Numbered from the stretch's first letter, positions 1-9,593 are shown. The stretch is DNA of 64,000 bases from Saccharofermentans sp. (GCA_024403715.1 JAKSRJ010000003.1:45851-109850); one strand, 5' to 3'. Notes: generated by a model not told the origin, from the letters alone. Made by a program: numbers and translations.

Positions 1-257
1 TCGCGCTCTTCGTTAGAACCTAAAATCTTCTCATTATGTCCAAACCACATTGACTGAATTGATGGAATATCAAAGCCGTAGTTAGAACGAATCTCTTCAT
101 ACCAGGACTTCGCGCGGCTTAAATCCTCATAAGGATTTCTAGATACAACTCTTGTCGGAGCAATCTCTAATCCTTCAAATCCACTATTTTTCATATACTC
201 ATAAACTGCCAGGTCATTCTCAGGAACCCAGCCGATATTTGAAATAGAAAACTTCAT
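1..257 (-). CDS. Sugar phosphate isomerase/epimerase family protein, N-terminal part
   Basis: Partial gene that continues past the left edge; about 85 N-terminal residues are visible. They read like the first strands of a xylose-isomerase-like TIM barrel (start MKFSISNIGW, then GFEGLEIAPTR on the second strand and SIQSMWFG further on), as in the sugar phosphate isomerase/epimerase family. The ATG at 257 overlaps the stop of the SDR gene upstream in an ATGA arrangement, so it is the fifth visible gene of the operon starting at 5352. A role in making or converting a sugar for a surface glycan is inferred from the neighbours. The substrate cannot be told, and the catalytic metal ligands lie outside the window. 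Confidence 0.75.
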   Translation of the reverse strand, partial: MKFSISNIGWVPENDLAVYEYMKNSGFEGLEIAPTRVVSRNPYEDLSRAKSWYEEIRSNYGFDIPSIQSMWFGHNEKILGSNEER

Positions 258-1183
258 CTTAAAGCTCCTTCCACAAATGTCTTAATATCATCCAGTACCT
301 CTATCGATGACATAAGATATCCATCCTTACCTCCGAAGATTTCTGCATACTTAGTTTTATAGTCATAGTAAACAGGGGCAGGGGAGATCTCGTTAATAAA
401 ATCAGTGCCTGTTAAGTGCTTATAAACATCTGAAGCAGACAGAGGACTAGTTGCCGGGTGCCACATCAAAAGTCCATTATCCATCGCGGTATTAATGTCA
501 TCCCATAATCTGCTAAGTGGGTAGAACTGATATACATTACGGCTGTCAGTAAAGTTCAAAGCTGTAAATCCCAGAGTCTTAAACTTAGCCTTTAAAACTT
601 CCTTCTCATCTTCAGAAATAGTGTTTAGCTTATAAAAACCATTAGCCTGCAAAGTATAGAAATTATGTAAATCAGAATCAATCGAACTTAACTCATCAAA
701 CTTACTTTCCTTAAGCATAAAAGGAATTACATTAATGTAGTCGTAGATGAAGTTTTTCTTAATATTAATTCCATAAAGACCAGGTAGTCTGATGATCAGG
801 CTGTCTGGATAATTAACGCGAACCCACTGCTCTAATCTGTAGCGATTAAGGCCGTAAGCGTGAAGATCTTCAGTATCAATAAATGCATCTTCATCCTTGC
901 CATTAGGCTCTTTTAAAACATCGATTGTAGAAATCAAAACAAGCTTTTTTGGATTGATTTTTCTGATATTATCCTGCGCCTGTAAAACTAACTCCATGTC
1001 AGCTTCAGGATCGTTATTTGCTAAGTATTTTTCAGCTCTCATTCCAGAGTAAATCAGAAGGTCTGGGTTAGTGCCAAAAGCTTCGCTGATATTCTTGGAA
1101 TTATAAAGTCCGGTGATTTTATCTCCCACCCTGGCGAGAATATTACTGCCTACATAACCTGTGTAGCCTACAAGTGAAATCAT
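254..1183 (-). CDS. NAD-dependent epimerase/dehydratase family protein (extended SDR, atypical)
   Basis: 309 residues with an N-terminal Rossmann motif GYTGYVG (residues 6-12), typical of extended short-chain dehydrogenases acting on nucleotide sugars. The usual catalytic YxxxK appears as Y110-GLN-R114, so the lysine is an arginine; S85/T86 in LISTIDVL could be the partner serine or threonine. Such a change may mean altered chemistry or a binding role. It lies 2 bases after the large membrane protein gene and overlaps the isomerase gene by 4 bases, so it is translated within the operon. Function is probably sugar modification for a cell-surface glycan, inferred from the GT2 and isomerase neighbours. 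Family assignment is fairly sure; activity is not. Confidence 0.75.
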   Translation of the reverse strand: MISLVGYTGYVGSNILARVGDKITGLYNSKNISEAFGTNPDLLIYSGMRAEKYLANNDPEADMELVLQAQDNIRKINPKKLVLISTIDVLKEPNGKDEDAFIDTEDLHAYGLNRYRLEQWVRVNYPDSLIIRLPGLYGINIKKNFIYDYINVIPFMLKESKFDELSSIDSDLHNFYTLQANGFYKLNTISEDEKEVLKAKFKTLGFTALNFTDSRNVYQFYPLSRLWDDINTAMDNGLLMWHPATSPLSASDVYKHLTGTDFINEISPAPVYYDYKTKYAEIFGGKDGYLMSSIEVLDDIKTFVEGALR

Positions 1184-1185
1184 GG

Positions 1186-3279
1186 TTAGTTTTCTGCCTT
1201 TCGATTAGTAAATAAGTTCACGATTTTATCCAGGATTACGTAGAGGCAGACCTGAACAAAACCGAAGTACCACATTACAAAATTCATGTGCGTGTGGATG
1301 TAAGAATGGTTTTTTGCAAGCACAAACCAAGAGATGCTTGTGAGAAATGTAATTGCATATAGAAAAGTATTCTCGATATCAAGTTTTTTCTTAAAGTAGT
1401 CGTAGATGAAAATGACAATAGGAAGAATAATTAAAGTTATAAACTGATTAGAATCGATGCCAGCGATAATGTCTGTTTTAAAGTGGAAATACAAGCTGAA
1501 TGTCTCGTATATAGACGCGTTAATTGAAGGCCAATACATAGCCTCAAAATCATTAAGTCCACAACCGCCAACGCGACGTAAAACATCTCGTTCAATTATG
1601 CTTTTGATTCCTTCAATAATGCTACCATCTCCCCTTAGATTAGCGTGCAAAGCAATTGCAGTGAAGAATCCGAGAAGGGCTGCTATACCAATAATCACAG
1701 TAGTCCTAAAAATTAGTAATGCACTTTTTTTATCCCCTTGAAATAGTGCCTTAAAGAGGTCGACCAGAATAAATGAAATAAGTCCTAGCATAACTGCGGT
1801 TATAAACTCATATCCGCATAATGACTTAATCATAACAGAACCAAAGGCTAAGAGATATGAAACAATTCGTATAACTTTGTTGTTAATCCAAATCGAACAA
1901 ATAAGCCCCACCACCATTGGTAAGAACCATGTGAATTCTACCCAGTAAACGCTATTTGAGTAGTTTACAATCCATGGAGAAAGGAGGAAAGTCAACCCAA
2001 AGCATAAAGCCATAAGGAAATTATATTTGCGGTTGATAAGGATAACAATTACTGATAATACGATTCCTAGCGTAAGTGAGCATACCATCCATAGATTAAG
2101 TTCAATTTTTTCCTTTTCCCAACCATTAGCGAGGTGTCTGAATACCTTACCCTGAAGACCAAGACTTGAAGTATATCCTTCATATACTCCTGGTAATAGT
2201 GGTGTGCCATCTTCCGCTAAAAATGTAACGTTTCTTAGGTTTCCGTGCTTGTATAAGCTGAAATTTTCTGGGGAATCCAAAGTGAGGACGTAAGCGCCAT
2301 CTTTATCAACTACATCGATAATTCGGTATTGCTGGCCTTTTTCAAAGCGAACCACATTACCAAGCTGTGCTAAAGCTTCAGTACCTTCGTTTTTATTAAT
2401 GATAATAGCTGGACTGAATCTATTAAAACCTTCATTCCAGTCAAGGTCAGACCTGTATGACCAGTATTGGTGATATGTACCAAGACCATACTGGGAAAGT
2501 TCCACCCCGGCCTCCATAGCGCTGAATCCATCCATTACAAGGTCGTCAGAATCATTCTGAAAACCAACAAAAGCACTGTTCTCACTATCAATTGAATTGA
2601 ACATAAATGTCCAAGTTAATACAGTTGTTATTGCAAGTAATACAGAAAGAGTTCTAGTAATTCTTAAAGCCTTATTCTTTATGAATAATTCTCCTGCTAG
2701 AAATAACAAGAAAGCAATTAAAAATAGTGTAATAAGTGTTTTTTCATATGGTGAGAATGTGTCATGATAGATTCCAAGTGCAGCCAAGACGTTACAGTCG
2801 ATTAGGTTGTTTGAAATATAATTATTGTCAATGCCTTGAAGTGAAGGAGCAGTGTCACAATTGCTTCCGTCGATAGTAACAGTATAAACAGATGCGATTT
2901 CATATTTACCACTGGTTTCAAAAATATACCAGTCCTCAGGTTTTATGTCTTGTGCATTAAAATCGAATGAATCAATTATTGTGTTACCATTCGAAATAGT
3001 TAGATTTACTATGTCATTACTGCCATTATCTGCAAAGAAGAGAGCTATACCATTAAATTCCTTTTTTGTTACTTCGAATTGAAAAGTATAAGGTTCATCC
3101 AGTTGAATAGGTTCGTGCCAATCTTCAGAAGGTACTTCGATTTTTTCTGCAGCAGTGAAGTAAAATCCATGTTTAAATGAATTCAAAGGAATGAGCATAA
3201 CCAAGAATACCGATATTATGGCAACAGCAACGGCAAAGATTATGCTTTTACGATTAATAATGGATTTCTTAGAAGCCAT
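1186..3279 (-). CDS. Large polytopic membrane protein, GT-C-like
   Basis: 697 residues. One membrane helix near residues 13-32 is followed by an extracytoplasmic beta-rich stretch (about 35-175). Two helices (about 178-225) and a second outside domain (about 225-390) come next. Then there are about eight further hydrophobic segments to the C-terminus. This architecture resembles GT-C glycosyltransferases or polysaccharide membrane proteins, but I recognise no defining motif. It lies 11 bases after the GT2 gene and 2 bases before the SDR gene, so it is firmly in the glycan operon. A plausible role is transfer of a lipid-linked sugar made by the GT2 enzyme onto a surface polymer; this is inference. 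The family is not recognised with certainty. Confidence 0.6.
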   Translation of the reverse strand: MASKKSIINRKSIIFAVAVAIISVFLVMLIPLNSFKHGFYFTAAEKIEVPSEDWHEPIQLDEPYTFQFEVTKKEFNGIALFFADNGSNDIVNLTISNGNTIIDSFDFNAQDIKPEDWYIFETSGKYEIASVYTVTIDGSNCDTAPSLQGIDNNYISNNLIDCNVLAALGIYHDTFSPYEKTLITLFLIAFLLFLAGELFIKNKALRITRTLSVLLAITTVLTWTFMFNSIDSENSAFVGFQNDSDDLVMDGFSAMEAGVELSQYGLGTYHQYWSYRSDLDWNEGFNRFSPAIIINKNEGTEALAQLGNVVRFEKGQQYRIIDVVDKDGAYVLTLDSPENFSLYKHGNLRNVTFLAEDGTPLLPGVYEGYTSSLGLQGKVFRHLANGWEKEKIELNLWMVCSLTLGIVLSVIVILINRKYNFLMALCFGLTFLLSPWIVNYSNSVYWVEFTWFLPMVVGLICSIWINNKVIRIVSYLLAFGSVMIKSLCGYEFITAVMLGLISFILVDLFKALFQGDKKSALLIFRTTVIIGIAALLGFFTAIALHANLRGDGSIIEGIKSIIERDVLRRVGGCGLNDFEAMYWPSINASIYETFSLYFHFKTDIIAGIDSNQFITLIILPIVIFIYDYFKKKLDIENTFLYAITFLTSISWFVLAKNHSYIHTHMNFVMWYFGFVQVCLYVILDKIVNLFTNRKAEN

Positions 3280-3290
3280 ATAATATACCT

Positions 3291-4229
3291 TTATTTAGTT
3301 AATTTATCGATGCTCTCGAAGTTGTAACTCTTACGTTTAAAGATGAGATTTACGATAATCTGGAGATACTTAATGATGATGGTAAGAATTCCAAATAGTC
3401 CAAAGAAAGCAAATGCTAAGAAAAGAATCGTTGTTGTCCAACCTTCAACTGGGGTTCCTACCAAATAAATTGTAATCGAATATAGTGCTACAAAAATGGT
3501 AGCGAGAATCATGATTAGAGTCATGCCTTTAGCGAATGTATAGCCAATATCTGTAAAAAGTATGAGTGAGTCAACTGCAAGGGCAGAACGATAACTCTTT
3601 TCTAAATTATCTGTATCAACGATACTGCTATCGATTATTTCGTAGTTTATGTTGTCAGTTTTTAGACCGCAATTTGCATAAATAGCTTTACGATAAGGTG
3701 TGGTCTTGTTCATACTGGCTATACGATTAATAACTCTGCGACTTAAGATCCTAAAACTCTCAGTTTTCATCTCATATTTGATATTGGAAAACTTGGCGAA
3801 TGCGTAATAGAAAAAATTAGATGTCCTTTTTTGCTTTTTATTAGGAGAAGCACTAACAATGTCATATCCTTCAAGGGATCTGTTGTAGACTTTCATAATT
3901 TCAGCTTTTTCAAAATCTAAAACTGTATTATCAAACTCAAATACAAAATCACCTATAGCTAGATCCACTCCGGCTTTCATTGAAACCTCTAATCCATGAA
4001 AATAGCTCATATTAACAACTGATACACTAGTACAGGTGGCGAGCTTTGATGCGACCTTAATAACATCAACGCTACCATCTGAAGAGTAGTCATTAACAAG
4101 TATGATTTCTGAGTTTTCGAAGTTCTCTTCAAACGTCTCGATTAATGCCTTAAGGAATTTTTCTATTCTGTTCTGAGCATTATGGACATACACCACTGCA
4201 GATACGAAGTTTTTCTCTTTATTACTCAT
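3291..4229 (-). CDS. Family 2 glycosyltransferase with C-terminal membrane helices
   Basis: 312 residues with a GT-A fold N-terminus: a strand VSAVVYVHN, then EIILVNDYSSDGS as in polyprenyl-phosphate sugar transferases, and FEFDN near residue 108 at the DxD position. Two strong membrane helices lie near residues 225-300, as in GtrB/DPM1-like enzymes that load a sugar onto undecaprenyl phosphate. I chose the ATG at 4229, because GAGGTG sits 7 bases upstream of it; the in-frame ATG at 4244 contains that ribosome binding site. The gene overlaps the oxidoreductase stop by 8 bases, so translation is probably coupled. The sugar donor is unknown. Likely makes a lipid-linked sugar for the neighbouring membrane protein (inference). 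Confidence 0.85.
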   Translation of the reverse strand: MSNKEKNFVSAVVYVHNAQNRIEKFLKALIETFEENFENSEIILVNDYSSDGSVDVIKVASKLATCTSVSVVNMSYFHGLEVSMKAGVDLAIGDFVFEFDNTVLDFEKAEIMKVYNRSLEGYDIVSASPNKKQKRTSNFFYYAFAKFSNIKYEMKTESFRILSRRVINRIASMNKTTPYRKAIYANCGLKTDNINYEIIDSSIVDTDNLEKSYRSALAVDSLILFTDIGYTFAKGMTLIMILATIFVALYSITIYLVGTPVEGWTTTILFLAFAFFGLFGILTIIIKYLQIIVNLIFKRKSYNFESIDKLTK

Positions 4230-5352
4230 CGCTAAGCACCTCATCTAAATCATAGACGGTATTAATTTTTCCCGACAAAACTCCAACAAAAGTTGGCTTA
4301 GTCGAGTAGGTTCTTATAACTGTTGGTCTGGAATCATCAATCTCAGAGCTTACAAGAATAGGCTTCATAGAAAATAGAGATTCCTTATATTCGAACTGAT
4401 ATTCGTCGCGCAAATACTTACGTGCTAAAGAAGACATATACGGATAAGCGCTCAAAGGTTTGGCAGGGCAATTATTACAATTGCCTAGCTTATTTGGATT
4501 ACAGTAACCTTGACTTAATTCCTGACAAGAAAAAGTTGGAAGCGCATCATAACTTGTAGTATGCGGCGTAAATGTTACTGATGTAAGAGAATGAAGACCA
4601 GTCTTTCCGAAAGGCATAATAGAAAAGAATGGTCCATCCATTATAGTGAAGCCGTATTTCTTTAACTCTTCGTTTACCTCGCAAAGAATTATTTCGCAAA
4701 GCTCATACTTGATTCCGAATTTATCGTATCCGACCATATCTAGAATCTGATTGGTGCTCGCGTATGTTGAATTAAGGACAAAGGCTGATGATACATCTTC
4801 TTGGTCTTTTAAATAAATAAGGTAGCAATCATCGAGCTTGTCGATGGAAGTAATATCTGCACCGAATTTGATTGTTACATTCTTGTAGTCTTCTAGTTTG
4901 GTTAAGAAATAGTCCCTTAGAATTTTAGCGTCGTATGTATACTCACGAGTCAAAAAGGCGCCATCGCACATATTATCCCTAAAGTACTTACTGGCATTTA
5001 ACTCTTCGCACATAATATTTCCAGCTTTACAGAAGCTTTTAAATTGTTCTCCTGAAGTCCATGAGTACTCAGAAGATGTAGCATAAATCTTGTCGAATTC
5101 TTTGTTGATACAGAATGCGTAATCTTTGTTAAATCGCTCAAAATAATAAGCGGATTTCATTGCGGTCGATAGAGATCTTGGGTAGTGATAACCCTGATGA
5201 ACTCTTGCTTGATTTATATAAGTGGCGCGACCAAAAGCTTTCTGATCACATTCTAAAATCAGGACACTTTGTCCTTTCTTGCCACAGAAGAGCGCAGAAT
5301 ATAAACCGTATAATCCAGCGCCAATAATGATTTTGTCGTACTTTATAGCCAT
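4222..5352 (-). CDS. FAD-dependent oxidoreductase of the DAO type
   Basis: 376 residues. The N-terminus has a dinucleotide-binding GAGLYG (residues 11-16) after the first strand, and LILECD closes the second strand, as in FAD enzymes of the D-amino-acid oxidase/glycine oxidase superfamily. A cysteine cluster, CNPNKLGNCNNCPAKP, sits about two-thirds along and could bind a metal or form disulfides. It is the first gene of the minus-strand operon, separated from the divergent WYL regulator gene by 106 bp. Its position before GT2 and SDR genes suggests oxidation of a sugar or lipid intermediate in glycan synthesis, which is inference. The substrate cannot be read from the sequence. Confidence 0.75.
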   Translation of the reverse strand: MAIKYDKIIIGAGLYGLYSALFCGKKGQSVLILECDQKAFGRATYINQARVHQGYHYPRSLSTAMKSAYYFERFNKDYAFCINKEFDKIYATSSEYSWTSGEQFKSFCKAGNIMCEELNASKYFRDNMCDGAFLTREYTYDAKILRDYFLTKLEDYKNVTIKFGADITSIDKLDDCYLIYLKDQEDVSSAFVLNSTYASTNQILDMVGYDKFGIKYELCEIILCEVNEELKKYGFTIMDGPFFSIMPFGKTGLHSLTSVTFTPHTTSYDALPTFSCQELSQGYCNPNKLGNCNNCPAKPLSAYPYMSSLARKYLRDEYQFEYKESLFSMKPILVSSEIDDSRPTVIRTYSTKPTFVGVLSGKINTVYDLDEVLSDE

Positions 5353-5458
5353 AATAAATCTAATAAAAATAATAGCATATGTATTATTAATTTAATATTG
5401 CAGGTTTATTATAATTATGGTGTACAATAAATAGGACAGAATTTATGGAGGTGAACTA
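5353..5458. promoter_or_regulatory. Divergent intergenic region, FAD oxidoreductase / WYL regulator
   Basis: AT-rich 106-bp gap that must hold both outward promoters. A TATAAT-like sequence and a TACAAT are visible on the plus strand near 5410-5430, but neither has a clear -35 at 16-18 bp. GGAGGTG lies just before the ATG at 5459. Because WYL proteins often act on neighbouring genes, an operator for the glycan operon could lie here. I see no convincing dyad. Confidence 0.35.
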
Positions 5459-6514
5459 ATGGCTAATACTGAGAATGCTAAGCTTAAGCTATTGCTTATT
5501 TACGATTATTTTTTAAATCATGCTAGCTCAGATAATAATGACGACGGCGTTTCTATGCAGGAGATTTTGTCTTTTTTAAATGAAAAAACTGGCACAGATT
5601 TTGAACGTAAATCCATATATTCCGATATAGACAGGGTTAATGACTTTGCTCGTAAAGTCGGTATGGTTGGACCAACAGAGGATTGGATTGAACTTGTTGG
5701 AAAACGTTATATGAGAGGCGATATTAACGGCGAGATTACACTCGATGAGGCGAGATTAATTGTTGATGCTATTAACACTACAGAGTTCACAGATTCTGGT
5801 CTTTGCGACAAGATAAAGACAAAGTATCCAACATATTTTAGAAATGGGTACACACCTCTCGTGTCTCATAATAACAAGGCAATTCAAAAGCCTCTGGCTC
5901 TTGTTAACGTCATTAGAAGTTGTATCGAAGATCAATCTGCTATGAGCTTTAAGTATGGTTATGTTGTAGCAGGCGGTATTAGAGCAGCAGAAGATAAGCT
6001 TGTATCTCCAGTCGCTCTTGATTTTGAAAAGTCTCACTACTATTTAATTGCTGTAGATAACAATGAAGTCGCTAAGGGTAAATCTAAGGAAGATTCGATG
6101 AAGCGCTATAGACTTGATCGAATGAAATACTATAAATTCGAGCTTAACGAGAAGTACTTAAGTCTTGGTAAGAATCGTGATCAGATTGTTGAGAAATATG
6201 TTAAAAATTCATTTGAAGCTTATTCTTCCAACAATACTGAGAGAATAGTACTTACCATGAGATGCCCTTCAGAAAAAGAACTATTAAAGGCATTTACAGG
6301 TTTTACTGAGAATATGAAGCCAATGATTATTTCTGATAAGACTCACGATGGTTACATCAGATTTAGTGTTGATACTGGTATTGTGCCGCCATTTTTCAGT
6401 AAGGTTTTCCAGGTTAATTTGTATAAAGATGTTACTCTTAAGATTGAAGATGAAGCAGTACGAGAAAAATACCGTGAGTATCTAGTAGCTGCCATGAACA
6501 ACCTTGATGATTAA
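5459..6514 (+). CDS. WYL-domain transcriptional regulator
   Basis: 351 residues. The N-terminal part (about 8-85) reads as a winged helix, including a DFERKSIYSDIDRVNDF stretch typical of DeoR-like HTH domains preceding WYL domains. The central WYL segment includes HYYLIAVDNN followed by a conserved RYRLDRM, and the C-terminus matches the WCX extension. WYL proteins sense ligands, often nucleic acid or nucleotide signals, and regulate transcription. This gene is divergent from the glycan operon and just upstream of alaS, which has its own promoter. Regulation of the divergent operon is a reasonable but unproven inference. Confidence 0.88.
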   Translation: MANTENAKLKLLLIYDYFLNHASSDNNDDGVSMQEILSFLNEKTGTDFERKSIYSDIDRVNDFARKVGMVGPTEDWIELVGKRYMRGDINGEITLDEARLIVDAINTTEFTDSGLCDKIKTKYPTYFRNGYTPLVSHNNKAIQKPLALVNVIRSCIEDQSAMSFKYGYVVAGGIRAAEDKLVSPVALDFEKSHYYLIAVDNNEVAKGKSKEDSMKRYRLDRMKYYKFELNEKYLSLGKNRDQIVEKYVKNSFEAYSSNNTERIVLTMRCPSEKELLKAFTGFTENMKPMIISDKTHDGYIRFSVDTGIVPPFFSKVFQVNLYKDVTLKIEDEAVREKYREYLVAAMNNLDD

Positions 6515-6543
6515 TTGCATTACGCTTCTAATCGTTTTATAAT
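6515..6543 (+). promoter_or_regulatory. alaS promoter
   Basis: TTGCAT (6515-6520), exactly 17 bp, then TATAAT (6538-6543): a near-consensus sigma-A promoter. The start codon of alaS is 35 bases downstream with AAGGAG before it. The leader is far too short for a T-box. Confidence 0.8.
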
Positions 6544-6577
6544 TCATAGGTTTATTAAATAAGGAGATTTTATCTAT

Positions 6578-9247
6578 ATGGAACCATTAGGTTTAAATGA
6601 AATCAGAGAAAGATATTTGTCGTTCTTTGAATCTAAGGGACACTTGAGACTTCCATCATTCTCATTAGTTCCTAAGAACGACCCTTCCATTTTGCTTATC
6701 AACGCTGGTATGACACCATTAAAGCCATACTTTACAGGTGCCGAGACTCCTCCATGTAAGAGAGTTACTACATGCCAGAAGTGTATCAGAACTCCTGATA
6801 TCGAGAACGTTGGTCATACATCAAGACACGGTACATACTTTGAGATGATCGGTAACTTCTCCTTCGGTGATTACTTTAAGAATGAAGTTATTCCATGGGC
6901 TTGGGAGTTCTTGACAGAGAACCTCGAGATGCCAGCTGAGCTTTTGTATCCTTCTGTTTATGAAGAGGACGATGAAGCTTTCGAGATTTGGAATAAGGTT
7001 GTTGGCGTACCTGCTGAGAAAATTACAAGACTTGGTAAGGCTGACAACTTCTGGGAGCATGGTACAGGTCCATGTGGCCCTTGTTCTGAGATTTATTTCG
7101 ACCGTGGTATCGAGCATGGCTGTGGTAAGCCAGATTGCCGTCCAGGCTGCGAGTGCGACAGATTCGTTGAGATCTGGAACCTCGTATTCTCACAGTTCGA
7201 CCGTCAGGAAGATGGTTCTTACTTAGAGCTTGCTCAGAAAAATATCGATACAGGTGGTGGACTCGAGAGATTTGCCTGCGTAATGCAGGGTGTTGAGAAC
7301 CTCTTCGAGGTAGATACAGTAAGAAGAATCCTTGATACAGTTTGTCAGAAGGCTGGTAAGGAATACGGCGTTAACGCTAAGGATGACGTTGCTATCCGTG
7401 TCATTACTGACCATATGCGTTCTTCTACAATGATGATTTCTGATGGCGTACTTCCATCTAACTCAGGTGCTGGTTACGTTCTTCGTCGTCTCATGAGAAG
7501 AGCTGCAAGATTTGGTAAGCTCCTTGGAATCGACGGTAAGTTCCTCGCATCTATCGCTGAGGTTGTTATCGAGCAGAACAAGGATGCATATCCTGAGCTT
7601 GTACAGAAGTACACAATGATCATGGCTGTTATCAACAAGGAAGAGGATGACTTCCTCCGTACAGTTGAGGCTGGTACAGCTATCCTTAATGACATGATTA
7701 GTGCAGCTAAGGCTGAGGGCAAGACAGTACTTAGCGGCGAGGATGCATTTAAGCTTCATGATACATATGGTTTCCCTCTTGATCTTACTAAGGAAATCGC
7801 TGCAGACAGTGGTCTCACAGTAGATGAGGACGGCTTCAAGGCTGCCATGAAGATTCAGAAGGAGACAGCTCGTCAGGCTACTAAGGAGAATGTTTCTAAC
7901 ACTGCATGGGGTGGAAACAAGCTTCCAGATGAGCTCTTGAACGATAAGTCTGCTACAACTTTCGAAGGTTATGAGAAGTTCGAGACAGACGCTAAGGTTA
8001 TGTACGTTCTTAAGGTTGACGAGGATGGTGCACTCCAGATTGCTTCTGAAGTATTTGCTGGCGACAAGGCTATCGTAATCTTAGATAAGACAACACTTTA
8101 CGCTACTATGGGTGGTCAGGTTTGCGACAATGGTAAGCTTACAAACGATTCCTTAGAGGCAGTTGTTACTAATGTTGAGAAGGATACAGCTTCCAAGTAC
8201 CTCCACTCTATCGAGGTAGTTTCCGGCTCTATCAAGGCTGGCGACGACGTTAAGGTTACAATCGACAAGGAAAGAAGACTCTCTACTTGTCGTAACCACT
8301 CTACAACTCATATGCTCCAGTCAGCACTTCGTTCTGTCTTAGGCGACCACGTAGAGCAGAAGGGTTCTTATGTTGATTCTGAGAGATTAAGATTTGACTT
8401 CACACACTTCTCCGCTATGACAGCTGAGGAAATCGCTAAGGTTGAGGACATCGTTAACAGCGTAATCTTGGAGGATATGCCTATCGTAACTCGCGAAATG
8501 CCAATCGACGAGGCTCGTAAGCTCGGTGCTATGGCCCTCTTCGGCGAGAAGTATGGCGCTACAGTAAGAGTTGTATCCATTGGCGATGGTTACTCCGTAG
8601 AGTTCTGCGGTGGTACACATTTGACACAGTCTTCACAGGCTGGCCAGCTCAGAATTATCTCTGAGGCTGGTGTTGCTTCTGGTGTAAGACGTATCGAGGC
8701 TGTTACAGGTAAGGCAGCTTATGAACTTATGAAGGCTGACAGAAGCACAATCTCTGATATTGCTTCTACACTTAAGGTTAATAAGGATCAGATTGTTAAG
8801 AAGTCTGAGTCTTTGTTAGGTGATATCAAGGCTTTGGAGAAGGAAATTGCTTCCATTAAGAAGGCTGCAGCAGGTAATGTTGCTGATGACCTTATTAAGG
8901 GGGCTTCCAAGGTTGGTTCCGTAGATGTTGTATGCGCTAAGGTTGATGCAGCAGATGCAGCTGAACTTCGTGATATGGCTGATGGAATCAGAGACCGCCT
9001 GGAAAATGGCTTCGTATTCCTGGCTGCTCCAAGTGGTGATAAGGTTCTCTTTATCGCTATGGCTTCCAAGAACGCAGTAGCTGCTGGTGCTCATTCCGGT
9101 AATGTTATCAAGGAAGCAGCTAAGGTAGCTGGTGGTGGCGGCGGTGGCCGTCCTGATATGGCTCAGGCTGGTGGTAAGGACGCATCCAAGGTTGATGACG
9201 CACTTGCTAAGGCTCTTGAGGTATTGAAGGCTCAGATTGGAGGCTAA
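6578..9247 (+). CDS. alaS: Alanine--tRNA ligase
   Basis: 889 residues, the usual bacterial length. It charges tRNA-Ala with alanine and edits mischarged serine or glycine. The class II catalytic domain occupies about residues 1-460 (GHLRLPSFSLVP, then HGTYFEMIGNFSFGDYF). The editing domain shows zinc-ligand motifs HSTTH (near residue 575) and CGGTH (near residue 677). The C-terminal domain ends with a glycine-rich AGGGGGGRPDMAQAGG typical of AlaRS. A good promoter lies at 6515-6543 and the HIT gene follows with its ribosome binding site inside the last alaS codons. Codon use is strongly biased, as for a highly expressed gene. Confidence 0.98.
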   Translation: MEPLGLNEIRERYLSFFESKGHLRLPSFSLVPKNDPSILLINAGMTPLKPYFTGAETPPCKRVTTCQKCIRTPDIENVGHTSRHGTYFEMIGNFSFGDYFKNEVIPWAWEFLTENLEMPAELLYPSVYEEDDEAFEIWNKVVGVPAEKITRLGKADNFWEHGTGPCGPCSEIYFDRGIEHGCGKPDCRPGCECDRFVEIWNLVFSQFDRQEDGSYLELAQKNIDTGGGLERFACVMQGVENLFEVDTVRRILDTVCQKAGKEYGVNAKDDVAIRVITDHMRSSTMMISDGVLPSNSGAGYVLRRLMRRAARFGKLLGIDGKFLASIAEVVIEQNKDAYPELVQKYTMIMAVINKEEDDFLRTVEAGTAILNDMISAAKAEGKTVLSGEDAFKLHDTYGFPLDLTKEIAADSGLTVDEDGFKAAMKIQKETARQATKENVSNTAWGGNKLPDELLNDKSATTFEGYEKFETDAKVMYVLKVDEDGALQIASEVFAGDKAIVILDKTTLYATMGGQVCDNGKLTNDSLEAVVTNVEKDTASKYLHSIEVVSGSIKAGDDVKVTIDKERRLSTCRNHSTTHMLQSALRSVLGDHVEQKGSYVDSERLRFDFTHFSAMTAEEIAKVEDIVNSVILEDMPIVTREMPIDEARKLGAMALFGEKYGATVRVVSIGDGYSVEFCGGTHLTQSSQAGQLRIISEAGVASGVRRIEAVTGKAAYELMKADRSTISDIASTLKVNKDQIVKKSESLLGDIKALEKEIASIKKAAAGNVADDLIKGASKVGSVDVVCAKVDAADAAELRDMADGIRDRLENGFVFLAAPSGDKVLFIAMASKNAVAAGAHSGNVIKEAAKVAGGGGGGRPDMAQAGGKDASKVDDALAKALEVLKAQIGG

Positions 9248-9251
9248 TACT

Positions 9252-9593
9252 ATGTGCTTATTCTGTGAGATTATTAAGGGTAATATTCCTTCAACTTTAG
9301 TTTATGAGGACGATATGACATATTGCTTCAGAGATATTAATCCTGTTGCACCAACTCACGTTCTTGTAGTTCCTAAGAAGCACTTTGATAACATCAGAGA
9401 TATCGCTGCAGCAGCTGATGGTGCACAGTATTTATCAGCTTGCTCCAAAGCTATTGATGAAGTAGCAAAGCTTGAAGGCTTAGACTCTGGATTCCGAGTA
9501 ATTAATAACTGTGGTGAAGATGGTGGCCAGACTGTTATGCACCTTCACTTCCATGTTATTGGTGGAGTAAAACTTACGGAGAAGATGATTTGA
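9252..9593 (+). CDS. HIT family nucleotide-binding protein
   Basis: 113 residues. The histidine triad HLHFHVIGG (H97, H99, H101) marks a purine nucleoside phosphoramidase/HINT-like enzyme that hydrolyses AMP-linked substrates. Cys2 and Cys5 in MCLFCEI resemble the zinc-binding N-terminus of many HIT proteins. I chose the ATG at 9252 because GGAGG (9239-9243) sits 8 bases before it, rather than an in-frame TTG at 9237 that overlaps that site. The spacing after alaS is 4 bases, and the stop overlaps the TTG start of the next gene. A link to lysyl- or alanyl-adenylate clean-up is known for HINT enzymes and fits the alaS neighbour, but is only suggestive. Confidence 0.93.
   Translation: MCLFCEIIKGNIPSTLVYEDDMTYCFRDINPVAPTHVLVVPKKHFDNIRDIAAAADGAQYLSACSKAIDEVAKLEGLDSGFRVINNCGEDGGQTVMHLHFHVIGGVKLTEKMI

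Noticed and set aside
1457..1741. Frame on plus opposite the membrane protein gene
   Set aside because: Shadow of a real gene, without ribosome binding site or recognisable domain.
6515..6577. T-box riboswitch before alaS
   Set aside because: Only about 35 bases separate the -10 from the start codon; there is no T-box sequence or antiterminator.
7463..7759. Frames on minus inside alaS
   Set aside because: Arise from the strong codon bias of alaS; no family similarity.
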